Shown here: positions 42,901 to 54,580 of the stretch, piece after piece
Numbering within the stretch: the first letter of the stretch is position 1
Layout of the letters: every line of letters begins with the position of its first letter
NCBI GenBank assembly: GCA_030435675.1
Contig: CM059624.1
Location: 3,062,769 to 3,126,768 of the forward strand
Reading direction: 5' to 3'
DNA from: Steinernema hermaphroditum
Lineage: Eukaryota; Nematoda; Chromadorea; Rhabditida; Steinernematidae
Length of the DNA: 64,000 bases
Made by a program: the position numbers and the translations under genes
Notes under the pieces: model-generated
Told to the model about the DNA's origin: nothing
What the model saw: the letters and a program-made list of their open reading frames with translations, nothing else
The model's database searches: none

Positions 42901-45900
42901 ATCGGGGTAGACAATTTTAGGCATTACAGTGCTACTTATAAAAATAACCAACCGTCTCCATTCTCCCCTTGGTCACTGGGCCATGTACGTGCGATCCTCG
43001 CGGCGAGTGAATCAGGCTCCTCTTGTCTTGGTGGCTCCGGAGTGCTTCTCTGCTTGGATGTCGACGGCTCTCCCTCACAAGAAAGACTCTCTTCAGCCGA
43101 GCGCCGGATGGGACTCGTTGCGCAAGCACCTGGTTTTTCCTACAGATCCACTTTGTTTGGATCGCTCAAGCCACCGTCACTTACATCTGCTACTCGGCAG
43201 TATACCACTACCTGCGCCTCCTTTCCAGGTTCCCGCGCCCAGAGGATCATCGCCGACGGTCCGGTGGAGATTTTCCACCCGGGCTTATCCCACCTGAGAA
43301 GACTCCGCCAATGGCGTCTTACGTTGAAGTTCACCATTTCGACGGTCAGTGAGCTGAATAATTTGGAATGAGGCGATATTCGGAACGCTGCCTACCTCAG
43401 GCAGACGACGAGGAGTTGGTTCCGGCTCTCCAGGCTGTCGACGGTATCCTTGGAGAACATTACCAGCAGGTAATGCCTCCAGAGGGCATAGTCGACGAAG
43501 CAGGGTAGCTGCTCCATAACGATCTTTTCGTTGAAGATGAGCTCGTGGCGCTCCGCCGAGGAGCCGTCGGTGATGGTGTAGAGCTCACCTCTCAGGGGCA
43601 TGACCACCATGCTCGGTTTGCCTTCTTCAGTAATCAGGCAGCTGTTCTTCTCTAAACATCCATCTGATTAGAGTTGGTTGTCGTGGTTCTCAATACCAGC
43701 TGGCATGGTGGACAGGCAGTAGGAACAGCGGCAGGAGGCGCATCTGGTATATTGGCAACAGTATTGTGCTGGGTTATTTGGGGAGGCCTTCATCGATACC
43801 ATGTTCATCCCAGGGCATGGGGTCTGGAATGACGTGCCGGGTTCACACGGTACGTGGAGTCCTTTGAGATCGCCTTTGTCGAAGACAAGGTGTTGGAGCA
43901 CCATTCCCGGTGGAGAGGAAATGTTCTGGCGGCGTTCATATTGAACTGGTGGATGCTTCGAGCGGTGCAGCTCAGAGTTTGCGGGGAAGCTTCTGACATT
44001 TCTTGATGTGCTGGAAAACGCGACATTTCAGTTTGTGGTATTAAATGACCATGAAGTCTTCTAAGCAGTGTATGCCCTCAAATGAAGAGAGAATCCCAGA
44101 GAGCATTTGACACATACCTTTACCCAAGTATAGAAAAAGAATGAGCATCATCATTTCAATATATGGGAGAAAGCCGTTTAAGCCTCTCTTTTTGCGACTT
44201 GAAACGTCCTCTTTTCGAGGTTTTTGATCCGTCTCCTTTGATATTTCAACCGTCCCCTCAGGTTCTGATGCGATGCCTTCATGGCGCAATCCTGCGGGGT
44301 CTTGTGGGTAGGACTTGGCCGGGGCGCAACTGATAACATAAGAGCTTTAACTTAATTTCAACGTAATAGCGTTTGCTTTCGCATAAATTAACGATGGGCA
44401 GCTCAAGAAATGCGGTCCAAATTCACAGGGGAGATTCCAAATTTTATCAAAATCTGATCGAAATTCCTGAGGAGTCGGTTGTAAGCAAAGGGTCGCGCTC
44501 GCATTGGAGGATGGTCCAGATAATGGGGAGCGGTCCAAATCGCAGCGGAACGGTCAAAACTCCAGCGGACGGTTGATATTCCAGAGAGAACGTCTAAAAT
44601 CTCAAGGGAGGTGGTCGAAAGCAATGGTCGACGGCTCGCTGAGTGGGACGGTCCAGATCAATGGTGATTGATTGTACTGATTGTACAACAAAAAGGGACG
44701 GTTTGTCGCTAGTGTCATTTAAACTACAATTGCATCTTGCTGCATTTGTCTCTTTACCATCGAAACTCAATGAATCAGTGAGAGTCGACGCTACAAGACT
44801 CACCTCATTAAAAAACAGCGAGACGTCCACTATGAGGCAAGCGGCTGCATACACTTCTACCGTCGCGCAACTTTCATCAAATCGTGACTCACACGGCGGC
44901 GAGCCAGACGGCGGCACCTATCAATTTTGCCGTTCCGTTGTGCACACTTTCCAATGCGTGCTGACAACTAGCTTTTGTGTATCACTGTTTGAATGTGCCA
45001 ACTCGTAGGATTCCTCTGATACTGAGTCTCCTACCGGTAGCTCCACTCCTCGGCATGGGAAGCAACCAGGGCTTTATTCCAATTCAACCGTTTTCGGCAA
45101 AGACTCTGTGGGCAAACAATTCGAACAGCGTTTGGTACTATTTGAAATTGCCTTTTTTGATTATGTTTTTTGATATTTTGCCCGATGTCGTGCACTCCAT
45201 TTGATAGCTTTTCGAACGGAAATTAGTTGTATTTTAGATGGCAAATAGATCGCGTAAGCGGACCATGCCCGAAGGTCAGGTCACTCACGGTAGTGGCGAT
45301 TTGGATCAATCAAAAACAATCAACGTGAGAGTTAGATATTCTTGAATTCTTGACTCCGCTTGTATCCTCCCTTCAGAGCCAATTCGATAGAAAAACCTCG
45401 CCAGTTCCGCAGCCACCAAACCATCCCTTCAACGAGCAGCCGGCTATTACAAATCAGACGGCTGATGTAAACCAAAACTCTGAAGCTTCCTCGCATGCGT
45501 GCAATGCGTGTCTTCAGCCGGCAGCTCTCTTTCCTTGCATCGACTGCAACGACGCCTTTTGTGCCAAATGCTTTATGAGCTCGCACCAGCATCAGCTGTT
45601 TAACGTACCGCAGGTTATTCCAATCGGTGCCGTTATCAAGCGCTTGAAGATTGAAGGTCAAGAAGTAAAAGAATCGGCTGCTTGCTATCATCATCTCATA
45701 AAGCAAGCCGACAACGTATCATAATCGGATCCAGTTACCAAATACAGCTTTGTATGTTTCAGGTCTTTAGTGATGGGGAACAGGCTTGCAAATCAGTCGT
45801 GCAGCACTACAAAGACATGCAACCGTCGTTAAAGTTCGTAAAAAAGACGGAATTTGAGAATGCTGTGGCGAAGATGAGAAAGCAGAAGGAGGTCATGCGT

Positions 45901-47552
45901 CAAGTAAGTATCTAAACGTTCCTGTTGCCGACCAGTGAGAGACTCTAATACTTCAGGCATCAAAAGACATGGTGGCCGTACTCAGGAAGTACGGAAAGTG
46001 AAGCTTAGGAAAATCTACCGCTTGTAATTTCTGCGGGTCCTCCCTCTTCAACTTCTTCGTGTACTGTTCGAAGCACTGCTGCGATATTATTACTTTTATC
46101 CCTATGTAACTATGCCTTCCAGCTAATAACCTGCGTTTTAACAACTGCCGTTTTATATCAAATTCAATAAATAAAATGGAGGCTCTAGGTGCTAAAGACC
46201 CGACCGGTAAATGAAACGAAACAAACTCATTTCTGTGCTACAGTATACCTTACACACTCGTGCACATTGTTTATGATCGAGGTTGTACTAGAGGAAACCG
46301 TGTTGAATGTTCCGGAAAAGAACTGTCTTAAATATGATGAAATACACTCTAATAGAAGACCTGTTCCTTCGAAAATTGTAACATAAACAAATAAGCCACA
46401 TATACACACAAAAGGTACTCCAAAGCAAAGGCTGAGAGCGCAACGATCATCTGATCGAAATCGTAACGACGCGAGACGCGGAATGATGACTGTGGTCAAC
46501 ACAGGCACATCAATATAATCATATAACATCATTTCACGAATCTCATGTAAAAGTCCTTTTCCGTTATTTTAAAGGCTTACTGTCGCAGATCTCGTGAGCA
46601 AAGATGGGTTCTATTTCATTTCTACTTATGCATAGATAGAGGCCAAAATATGGAAAAAATGGCCCAAAATAACCCAATGTGCCCGACCGGATTCTATTGG
46701 TTGTTCCGCTGAAAACGCCCTTTTTAAAATGATTATTTCGTACCACTTGTAGCCCAAGGCATCGAAGCACCAGTCACTCCCTTAGCTGGTCCATGTTGCT
46801 TGGATACCCTTCGTTACAGTTAGTTAAATCAGCAAGAAAGCTTAGCTACCTTGCAAACTGCTGCTTTTTAACCAAATGGCTCGCTTCGATATTTCCGTTA
46901 CTTATTTGACCTTGTGAACCCATTTTCTGGTTCATACATGTAAATGACAGACGCAAAGCACATCACAGTTTTTTTTGCACAAACCACGAAACATTTATGA
47001 GATTGAAAGCAGTTTTCATGAACATCTCTGAGACCTCCTAATTAACCAAACGTTCGACGAGCTGTCTATGAAAAAAAACCAGTTTGCATAGGTCAGAATG
47101 TCCTTGAAGCTAATCTTTTGTGACACGATCTATCGAACGGTTCTGAAACCATTTTTCATAGTCGCAGTCTACTAACCTTTAACATTACGTCTGTGCGACA
47201 AATTGTCATGGACTACTTCGTCTTTTGGTAGCCTGTCCCAAAAACAGAACAACACGAAAGGCTATCAAACATTTCCCTTACATTAACACCCATCGAATTA
47301 TTCACATTTGGCTGAATGTCCTTCGAAAGGGCCCCTCTACATCTCTGCCATCCATCACCGAATATTACTTTGGCCGTGCACATAGCAGTTCTATTAATCC
47401 GCACAAATCGGCTTTCCAATATTTGGTCAATGATCGCCAAGCGGTGAAGCGAAAGTAACTTACTCGATGTAGTAGACCATCTGATCATTCATGATTGGAA
47501 GAGTCGCCATATCGGGGAGCACCCATGACCCGCGCACCTGTACTCCAAGCAT
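39968..47552 (-). CDS. family member D: propeller-like N-terminus with a multi-exon RS/His-rich tail
   Basis: Sixteen minus-strand exons: 47464-47552, 43697-44010, 43396-43651, 43185-43353, 42953-43139, 42455-42739, 42300-42407, 42080-42217, 41968-42033, 41742-41915, 41572-41700, 41339-41470, 41154-41291, 40989-41111, 40781-40933, 39968-40209. The sum is exactly 901 codons. Exon 1 (MLGVQVRGSWVLPDMATLPI, ending VYYIE before joining) is 89 bases, as in gene C, and exon 3 is 256 bases, also as in C. The N-terminal third carries the hairpin signatures (RGELYTI, YALWRHYLLVMFSKD). From the fifth exon on, the protein is Arg/Ser/His-rich and disordered, and all eleven introns are phase 1. No B-box is found. 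Exon 1 assignment rests on phase and homology across a 3.45-kb intron that holds gene E. Reading through after 40781 gives a second possible stop at 40641. Confidence 0.62.
44395..44660. repeat. degenerate tandem repeat in intron 1 of gene D
   Basis: Short units around GGTCCAAAT, GGTCGAAA and CGGTCAAAAC recur about every 20-30 bases between 44395 and 44660, with GGGAGAT/AGGGAGG spacers. They are imperfect, and the exact period is unclear by eye. Confidence 0.4.
45238..46001 (+). CDS. family member E: short B-box zinc finger protein, nested in gene D intron 1
   Basis: Four exons, 45238-45324, 45377-45715, 45763-45903 and 45957-46001, join to 203 residues. The ATG directly follows GTATTTTAG, a trans-splice type acceptor. 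The propeller-like region is absent; a polar N-terminus (MANRSRKRTMPEGQ) leads to the B-box at residues 71-101, CNAC-x8-CIDC-x4-CAKC-x4-HQH, then a helical region with a coiled-coil character (KKTEFENAVAKMRKQKEV) ending RKYGK. Exon layout is identical to member F (6216-6863), which is broken. AATAAA lies near 46166. The short form could compete with or partner the long members, since it keeps only the likely interaction half; this is speculation. Confidence 0.78.
46002..47463. other. remainder of gene D intron 1
   Basis: AT-rich; no exon of either strand supported. I looked here for a second exon of gene D and found none that keeps phase better than 43697-44010. Confidence 0.4.
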
Positions 47553-50500
47553 TTTGACGTCGTTTGGAAGCACTGAAAAGCAAAAATGAATAGAACACAC
47601 TTCCGGGGGGGCTATCCGCGCGCAATATAGGCGGGCGAAGACCCGATTATGACATTAGAGCGCGCACAAATTAATTATTTTCCGATGGCCATGTTCCGAA
47701 GAGGAACTAAAGTACCGCTGGACTTTGCCGCCGCGCACGATGTAACACTGCGCTGCGGCGGTTGTCATAGAGATGCGCGCAGCTCTCTCAGAACGACCGC
47801 CGAATTTAGCCCTCTAGAGGCGTCGGCTATGAATGAGAGTGGCAGATCTTGTGGTCCCCACGATCGCGTCATTAATAATACCACTTTATATAAATAGTTT
47901 TGATTAAAAATAGTGGTAATTGTGTGGTCACATTAGGTGATCAAAGTAAAGGTCGGATATAAACCAAAATAATCTTGATTAAAGGCCATGCCCAAAGTCT
48001 GTCCCTTATTCTTGTTCGATGTGAAAACTGGGCAACATTTAGTTGTTCATAGATCAAACATATACATGTTTGCTTCTATAAGACTTTTGGGGATGTTTTC
48101 GATGATGCGAAGAGTCGAAGAGAGAAGAAGACTATAAAGATGCCCGCTAAACAGATTTCAAATTTTGCGCTCTTTAACTGGATGAGTTTGGTGCTGACGA
48201 GAAGGGACGCCGTTACGAAGATTAGAACACGAAAGAAGACGTCAGACACTAAAAATGGGCGTGAATATCAGAAGAAAAGCGGATAAGACACAAGTTGGAA
48301 AATGCCATTTGAGAACTGAGATTACGGCTGACACCCTAGGATGAGCAAGACAGATTTATACGTCCGACTAGGGCTTTAATGCTCCGAAGAAATCATGATG
48401 CGGGCGGTCAACAACACCCACTTATTCGTGGAAAATGACTCATCTGGCACCTGCAGAGAAATAAGCAAAAATTATACTGAGAAAAGTGATTTGTTTTGAC
48501 GCCAGTTTTGTGACTTTGGCACGAGTGATTGCGTTGGCCGACACAACTTCATGTTATTGGTCGTATATCAATCAAATGGGACACATATCTGATGTTTTGT
48601 AATCGCAAAAACGAGAACAGGCTTACAAAGGAATCCTCGGAAGTCTCGGCCTCCGATCGAGCATTTAGTGGCATACGGGGGTGCGCCCTTGAAATGCGGT
48701 CCCGGCACGCGGTCCTCAAACGATATATTGCAGAAGGCAGTGGTTGAACATCCCAATTATACCTCTAATAACGACCAAAGCATTTTTCGACCCCAAACAC
48801 CTTGTGTTCTATGAACGAGGGGTCCGGCTTTTGCCCGCGAAGTGGGCTGTAGTTGTTCAGTCAAATGGTAAATAACTTGAAGTGAAATAGTTGAAACAAT
48901 ACAAATAAACAATCATAACAAAAGTGTCCCATTATTTATGCCCCAACTCAATATTATTTATGCCTCTAATAAGCTTTCCATGTGTTCATCAGCATGGGAC
49001 GGCATAGCAGATGAACAATTAGTGAGCAGAAAATTATGACTGTGTCCCCTATATATAAACGGAGAACCGACGGGTCCGTTGGTCTGTTTGTGTGCGTGTG
49101 TGTGTTTTTCCGTGAGCACGGAGAAAACACCCACAGAAAATAAGAACCCCGACAGAAACACAGAAAATAGAAAAAGAAAATAAGGACCCCGACGGGAACC
49201 GAACCCGACACCGTCCGCTTACAAACGGAGAACGTTCGCAATGAGCCACACAGACAGTTGAGATGGTGGCGCTTTACTTCCACTATGACGCTGGTAGTGC
49301 GAGGCTTTGAGTTTTTTTTGCTCTTTTTCAGTGATTTTTTGCCTATTTTGTAACCAGCAGAGATGTCGGTTAGAGTTTCCTGAAACTTTGCAGTTTTTTC
49401 GCCCACTTCAGCATTTTACATGAGCGCCAATTTTGCCGCCCGCAGGGCTATGGACTATCTGGCTTTTAGTACCTGGACGGTGCGAATTCGCGCGCAGCCG
49501 CGTTTATTAGTGAATTAAGGATGAAATCCGACAGAACAGCTTGACTCGAAAGATAATGGCATTTTCTTCTTTCAGAGATGTAATATGGAAACTGTAAAAT
49601 GACAACTATTGCTCATACACACATGTGTACATTACTGAAAATTCACAACAAATGCTCATCAGCTTTTACGCATACTTGAAATTGTAAACACCTTCCGAAA
49701 ACCTACTCCAAGGCACATTTTTGTGTTCGCCCGTGGTCATTCTTATATGCTTTTACTGATCATCTCATAGGGAAACCTGAAAATTAGCGGTTGGAAAAAA
49801 AGCCAAACTTGGATCCGAAAATTGGCAGCCGAGACACCACCCGGTTCGACCACATAAACGTTTTGAAACAATATTTGGCAACGCTGACTGTAGCCCTTTA
49901 TGCGCATCTTTCGAATGGTCTCTATACGGTTCGGTGCACAGAAATGGGCTGCTTTTGGGGTTATGTTGAGTAATTCCACGGACACGGCAAAAGGTTTTCT
50001 TTTACCATAAACATACGTAAAATGAAGTGACCGAGTGAGAAGATTAGGATCTCTCCAGTTCCGAGCACTGAAGCTTTTTTAAATTTGTTTTTCAAACGCT
50101 CAACGATCCTAATTATAATACTCACGTACTTTCTCTGTGGGCTCTAGGGGCCAAACGTCAGTGATTTGATCAATCTCAGGCTACGCTTCTTCAGCTCGGT
50201 GTGCAATCCTAAGTGACTCCGTAAGCGCTTATGGGAAAGACGTCACCGCAGCGATGAATAATAATCGCTGTTTGCTTCTCGTTAACTGCTTATAAGCTAA
50301 AGTGGAATCCTGGGAAAAAGGCGTTGTTTTGAAAGCGGAGGGGTATGTTATTACGGCTTTTTCATAAAGAATGGTGATGATCGTTAAAATATGTAAGACA
50401 TAATAAAATATCAGCTTAGCAAAGACCATCAAGTAGTTCAAGTGGCATAGAGCTAGCTTTCATAGATGACTCAGGGAACGTTTTCACAGGATACACGTAT

Positions 50501-50972
50501 TAGCCACAAAGAAGGCCTGGGAAAGAGACCGTGTTGTTTTGAAAGCTGTGAAGACGTCTGTTTTTTGTGGCATTTACGTAATTAAGCGACTACGCTAATC
50601 AGCATAGCGTGAGTACGGTCAGAGTCTAACAATAATCACGCTAATCAAATGTGGGAGCTAGCCTCGTTGGATGGTCGAGCAACCAGCGTGTGAGTTGATA
50701 ATTTGGAATTATGGATTTCCTTATTGAACTTGCGTCATAAGGCAGTCTTAGTATTCATCTGTGGTTTCTCATCGATGACATCTTAATGCCACCATAACCA
50801 CAGATAGGCCTGTTTATGAGAAAATGGAAAAGATTCGAGCAGGGTTTTCCGTTCCTGCAAGACCAATATGATAAGTAGATCAGATCACTATAAATAAATT
50901 ACTTTAGATGCGCCGTCTCATAAAGCTTTCCTTAAATGTGCCTGCATATGGATAAGACGTGAAAAGCCTGCA
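47553..50972. other. 3.4-kb gene-poor stretch
   Basis: 47553-47900 is the probable promoter side of gene D. 49040-49250 has a GT-rich run and a short direct repeat (AATAAGAACCCCGACAG / AATAAGGACCCCGACGG). Open frames up to 146 codons on the minus strand (48966-49406) have low-complexity hydrophobic parts and no splice support. Confidence 0.4.
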
Positions 50973-51345
50973 TTAAATTAAAGTGGTCTTGGGGTCAATA
51001 ACCTTTATTCGCTGCTCGCGTTCTTTCGCTGCTCTATCCTGAAGAGCACAAATCCCGTGTCGAGACTCCTCTGGGAATGCGAGCGCACCTTCGAGGATCC
51101 CTTGAAAGTTCATAGGAATATACGACTCACTAATGACTTCCTTCTCTAGGCTAGAGGGCATAAACAAATCAGCTTTAGAAAAGAAAAAATATCAAAGAAT
51201 ACAATTTTCGCCAACAAGTTCCACAATTTCGAGAACAGTCACAGATTGTGAGGGCCTCTATTTGATTATCGAAGAAATTACGTTCTGTTCTGAATGGGCG
51301 TCACCCTGGAAACACACAAGGCGTCCATAACAAAACACTTCTATG
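50973..51345 (-). pseudogene. possible 3' exons of a decayed or unrecognised gene
   Basis: On the minus strand a frame ending at TAA (50973-50975) reads EKEVISESYIPMNFQGI and QDRAAKEREQRIKVIDPK, which look like real protein. Upstream, SVTVLEIVELVGEN can be joined to it, but only across a 30-base intron, shorter than the others here. A further fragment (GDAHSEQN) follows a TTTCCAG near 51318. I cannot place these in a family, and no start is visible. It could be a gene remnant or chance. Confidence 0.28.
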
Positions 51346-51514
51346 ATCTCTATGACATTTGTCTTGGCAATTTATCGTGAACACGAACGTTGATGGTTTG
51401 TATGTTGGACAAAATGTGTATAAGAAAACAAATGGATGATGGCGACAAAGAGTGATTATTGAAAAGAAGGTCATTATGCAGCAAATCGAATCGTTCATGG
51501 TTTTTTATCGAGTT

Positions 51515-51745
51515 GATACTCTTAAATCAACGATTTACGCCGTGCAAGGCGTCATACGAAGCATAAATAAGCTAATTATCAGCTTGAATCGCTGCGCGGG
51601 TAGGGTCGGGCAGTGGTGACGGCCTTCTTAATGAGCCGGTGAATCTACTGCTCCTTGGTGTTCCAGGCCTTCAACACGACCACCCAGTCAACTCATTCAG
51701 CGAACGAGCGAGTGGACGACCCGACCGATTGCTGTGGATGCAAAT
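51515..51745 (-). mobile_element. degenerate SINE-like family B copy with internal deletion
   Basis: Reverse orientation; it matches the two ends of the retroposon (AATCAACGATTTACGCCGTG at its 3' end; GAGTGGACGACCCGACCGAT at its 5' end), but much of the middle is missing. A second decayed fragment in plus orientation (GGAAGGCCTGGACACCAGGG) lies at 51965-52030. Confidence 0.6.
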
Positions 51746-52030
51746 TAAATCATGAAATTACACATACTTAATCATAATTTGTCTTTTGTTGTTCGATGGT
51801 CTCTAGATCTAAGTGTAGATACAGGATACAATTCAGACACGGCTTTCCCGACGAAACAATTAGCCACCGCTTGAAAAAACGTCAGCTTGCTGTTTTGTAC
51901 CCTTTGCTGTAGTGTTTACTGCTGAGATATTACGATTATATTTGTCATACGTTCTAGATTGGTATGATCGGTGGCAGACTCTCGGAAGGCCTGGACACCA
52001 GGGACCTATCGTTCCAGCGTCTTACCAAGA

Positions 52031-54094
52031 GTACCTGTGATCACCACTCGACTTCATCGCCATCATTTGCTTTAACTGAACTCAGCTTGCCGGTCGTACA
52101 ACCGACGGAAGCTGCAGGAGATATAAGTGCTTCGGCCGCTCGGGATCTACACCTCTGTGCTCTATCGGTGCCCCTTTGCAATGATTCGGCCTCATCGAGT
52201 CCTCAACGCTTCCGCAAACTAATGGGACCCCTTCTTTAACTTTAATACCACCTCTGCCGCCGGTGTCATGTGCAGAAATAATGACTACAGTTTAATTACT
52301 GTCTTCCCGATTGATCCATATACTCTGTACCGTATTAACTGTTAATGCATGAATATGAACTCGTCAGCTTTAGATTGCCTATTGTTTTGGGCCACCTCCA
52401 ATACAATCTCGTAGCTTCAAGAGCAAATTCAATCACGGATGCATGGTCACAAGTCGCATTACGCAACGAGATTAAACGGCTCATTAGCGTCAAATTTCCT
52501 GTGTAATGGTACTCAGGGGTGGCGGTTGTCCTGGAAACGTCGACACGGGCAAGCGCACTTATTTATGAAGAGCGGTAGTGGTGTTTGTGAGTATGCATGT
52601 TAATCTCACTCCCGCCGATGTTGCCGCCGGCTGCTCTCTCTCCTTTTCTCATTTTAATAACCTCCTAGTGACACTGAATTTTGCTGTGCACCATTAACAG
52701 AGGGCCAGGGGAGTGTCTAAAATATCCAACTGGAATATACGCTTCTTTCAGTTTTTTAATTAATGATGGGATCGTCTAAAGGTGAATGGGACATATTTCC
52801 TAAAATCGTTAAATTTTCCGGAAAGTCGGGGACATTATTACTGAGAATTGGGCACTCGCAAGGCGCTCATCCACGGTACGCGACGAGCCCTTCCACTTTT
52901 ACAGTGGATAAGACTGTGTAGAGACTTTAAACCTACACATCACCGACCCCTATCTATCCACCCTCTTTGACACAGCGGCTTTTTTCAACGCCGGGATATG
53001 GAAATTTCTTCGATTGCATTAATGAATCAGCGCTCATCTCGCCCGATCGTCTCGCCTTCAGTCTGTCTACATTCACATTGCCTCTTGTCCCGTTGAAAAC
53101 AGTTCGTCTGCATGGCGCGATCCCAAAGCGCAAAAAAACGCTTTCCCACGCATAATTTTGCAATGCGCGCCTGAGCCAAAAGCGGGCGCCGTCTGTCGTA
53201 GACTGTTTTGCGGCGGCGAAGAAAGCTCGTCGCTTCCGACAGTCATCTCTTTTCTAACTCTTTTGTCGGTCGCGCGTTCGAATGGCACTTTTATGTTATA
53301 TGTGGTAAGACTGACTAGTACGCTACTCTAGACCAGTTATGGTCATCGAGTAAGAAACGCATGTCCGAATGCGAGCGTATTTCGAAGTCCAAATTTGAGT
53401 GCGGTTCGAAACAGAGTTTGCGTCCCAACACGAAAAAGTCGCCCAATTTTCTGAATTACCGAATTTTTTGCGATGGTAGGAAAGTTGGAAGGTTCGGATA
53501 GCCGCGGATCTTCCCGATTCTTCCAATCATGCAAAAGCAGTGTCGGATGCCACCAAGGTCTGTGCGAGACAAAGTCTTCACTCTTTTACACAATCAAAAA
53601 GGCACTAGTGCTCAAGATTCGAGACCAAAAAACCCTCCAGGTCCTGAACTCTGACTCGGCCTCCAATTTTCTTTTTACCATTTTACCTGTTCTCTTCTTC
53701 TCTACCTCCTTTCTTACTTTTTCTGTACCGACGTCGATCACAGGAGTCGCTTTTGTTGTGGAATGCGGAGCTTGAAGTCGATATTGCACATAAACTCGCT
53801 TTCTCGAAATCAGACTAGGAATTTAAAAGGGCCACGATATGGAGAAATATCAGAGATTGTCATAAAGCTGTTTTAACCTTCCGCTTTGGAATTTAGACCG
53901 TCGATTTTTCTGCTTTAAGCCATCCCCCATCTTTGAGGATCAGAACCATACCCTTTGGAATTTCAACATTCATTTTAACGCTCCATAAGATGAATACCAG
54001 TGCACTGTAATCTCGACCAGAGGGCCTCTTTTTATGCCGTCAAGTAGTTTTAGTTGTTGCCAGCAGCCAATTAACAAATATGGAATTAACAAGG
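52031..54094. other. 2-kb gene-poor stretch
   Basis: Short open frames at 52967-53288 and 53323-53789 on both strands lack motifs and splice support. Nothing recognised. Confidence 0.4.
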
Positions 54095-54580
54095 ATTTAA
54101 ATCTGAATGTATGAAGTTTTAGTATTCAAATGTTGGGGCGGTTTTTAGGGGGCGGTTTTACAAAGCGTTTACATTACCACGGCTGATCGACGGCTGATCG
54201 GACGTTCAGCGTAAGGGGACAATTGGTGGAAATACCTAAAAACGTTAGTTTTCCTAATTTGAGAACAATACAGTCATAAATTCTTTAAGTGTGGCTTGAA
54301 GTTTTGTCCCTTGTGCCTCTGTCCCGTATTTATTGCTCTGGATGTTAAGCTAACTTCTAACTGAGCTAATTCTGCCAAAACCGTTAGATAACGCCCTTGA
54401 GTGTTCGGCTCCAACATCATTACGTCCTGCTCTTCGAACATGCGTGGATGATTCGCGAACTAACATTGCGAAACTGTGATATTTACGAGAAGCCCCCGTA
54501 ATGTAAACGCTTTGTAAAACCGCCCCCTAAAAACCGCCCCAACATTTGAATACTAAAACTTCATAGATTCAGATTTAAAT
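54095..54580. mobile_element. MITE with 77-bp terminal inverted repeats
   Basis: Element 54103-54572 (470 bp). The left end starts CTGAATGTATGAAGTTTTAG and the right end is its reverse complement with one mismatch over about 77 bases, including TTGGGGCGG and ACAAAGCGTTTACATTAC. ATTTAAAT lies outside both ends (54095-54102 and 54573-54580) and may be an 8-bp target duplication, though it is a palindrome and could be part of the repeats. No coding capacity. It lies immediately before the next gene. Confidence 0.82.
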
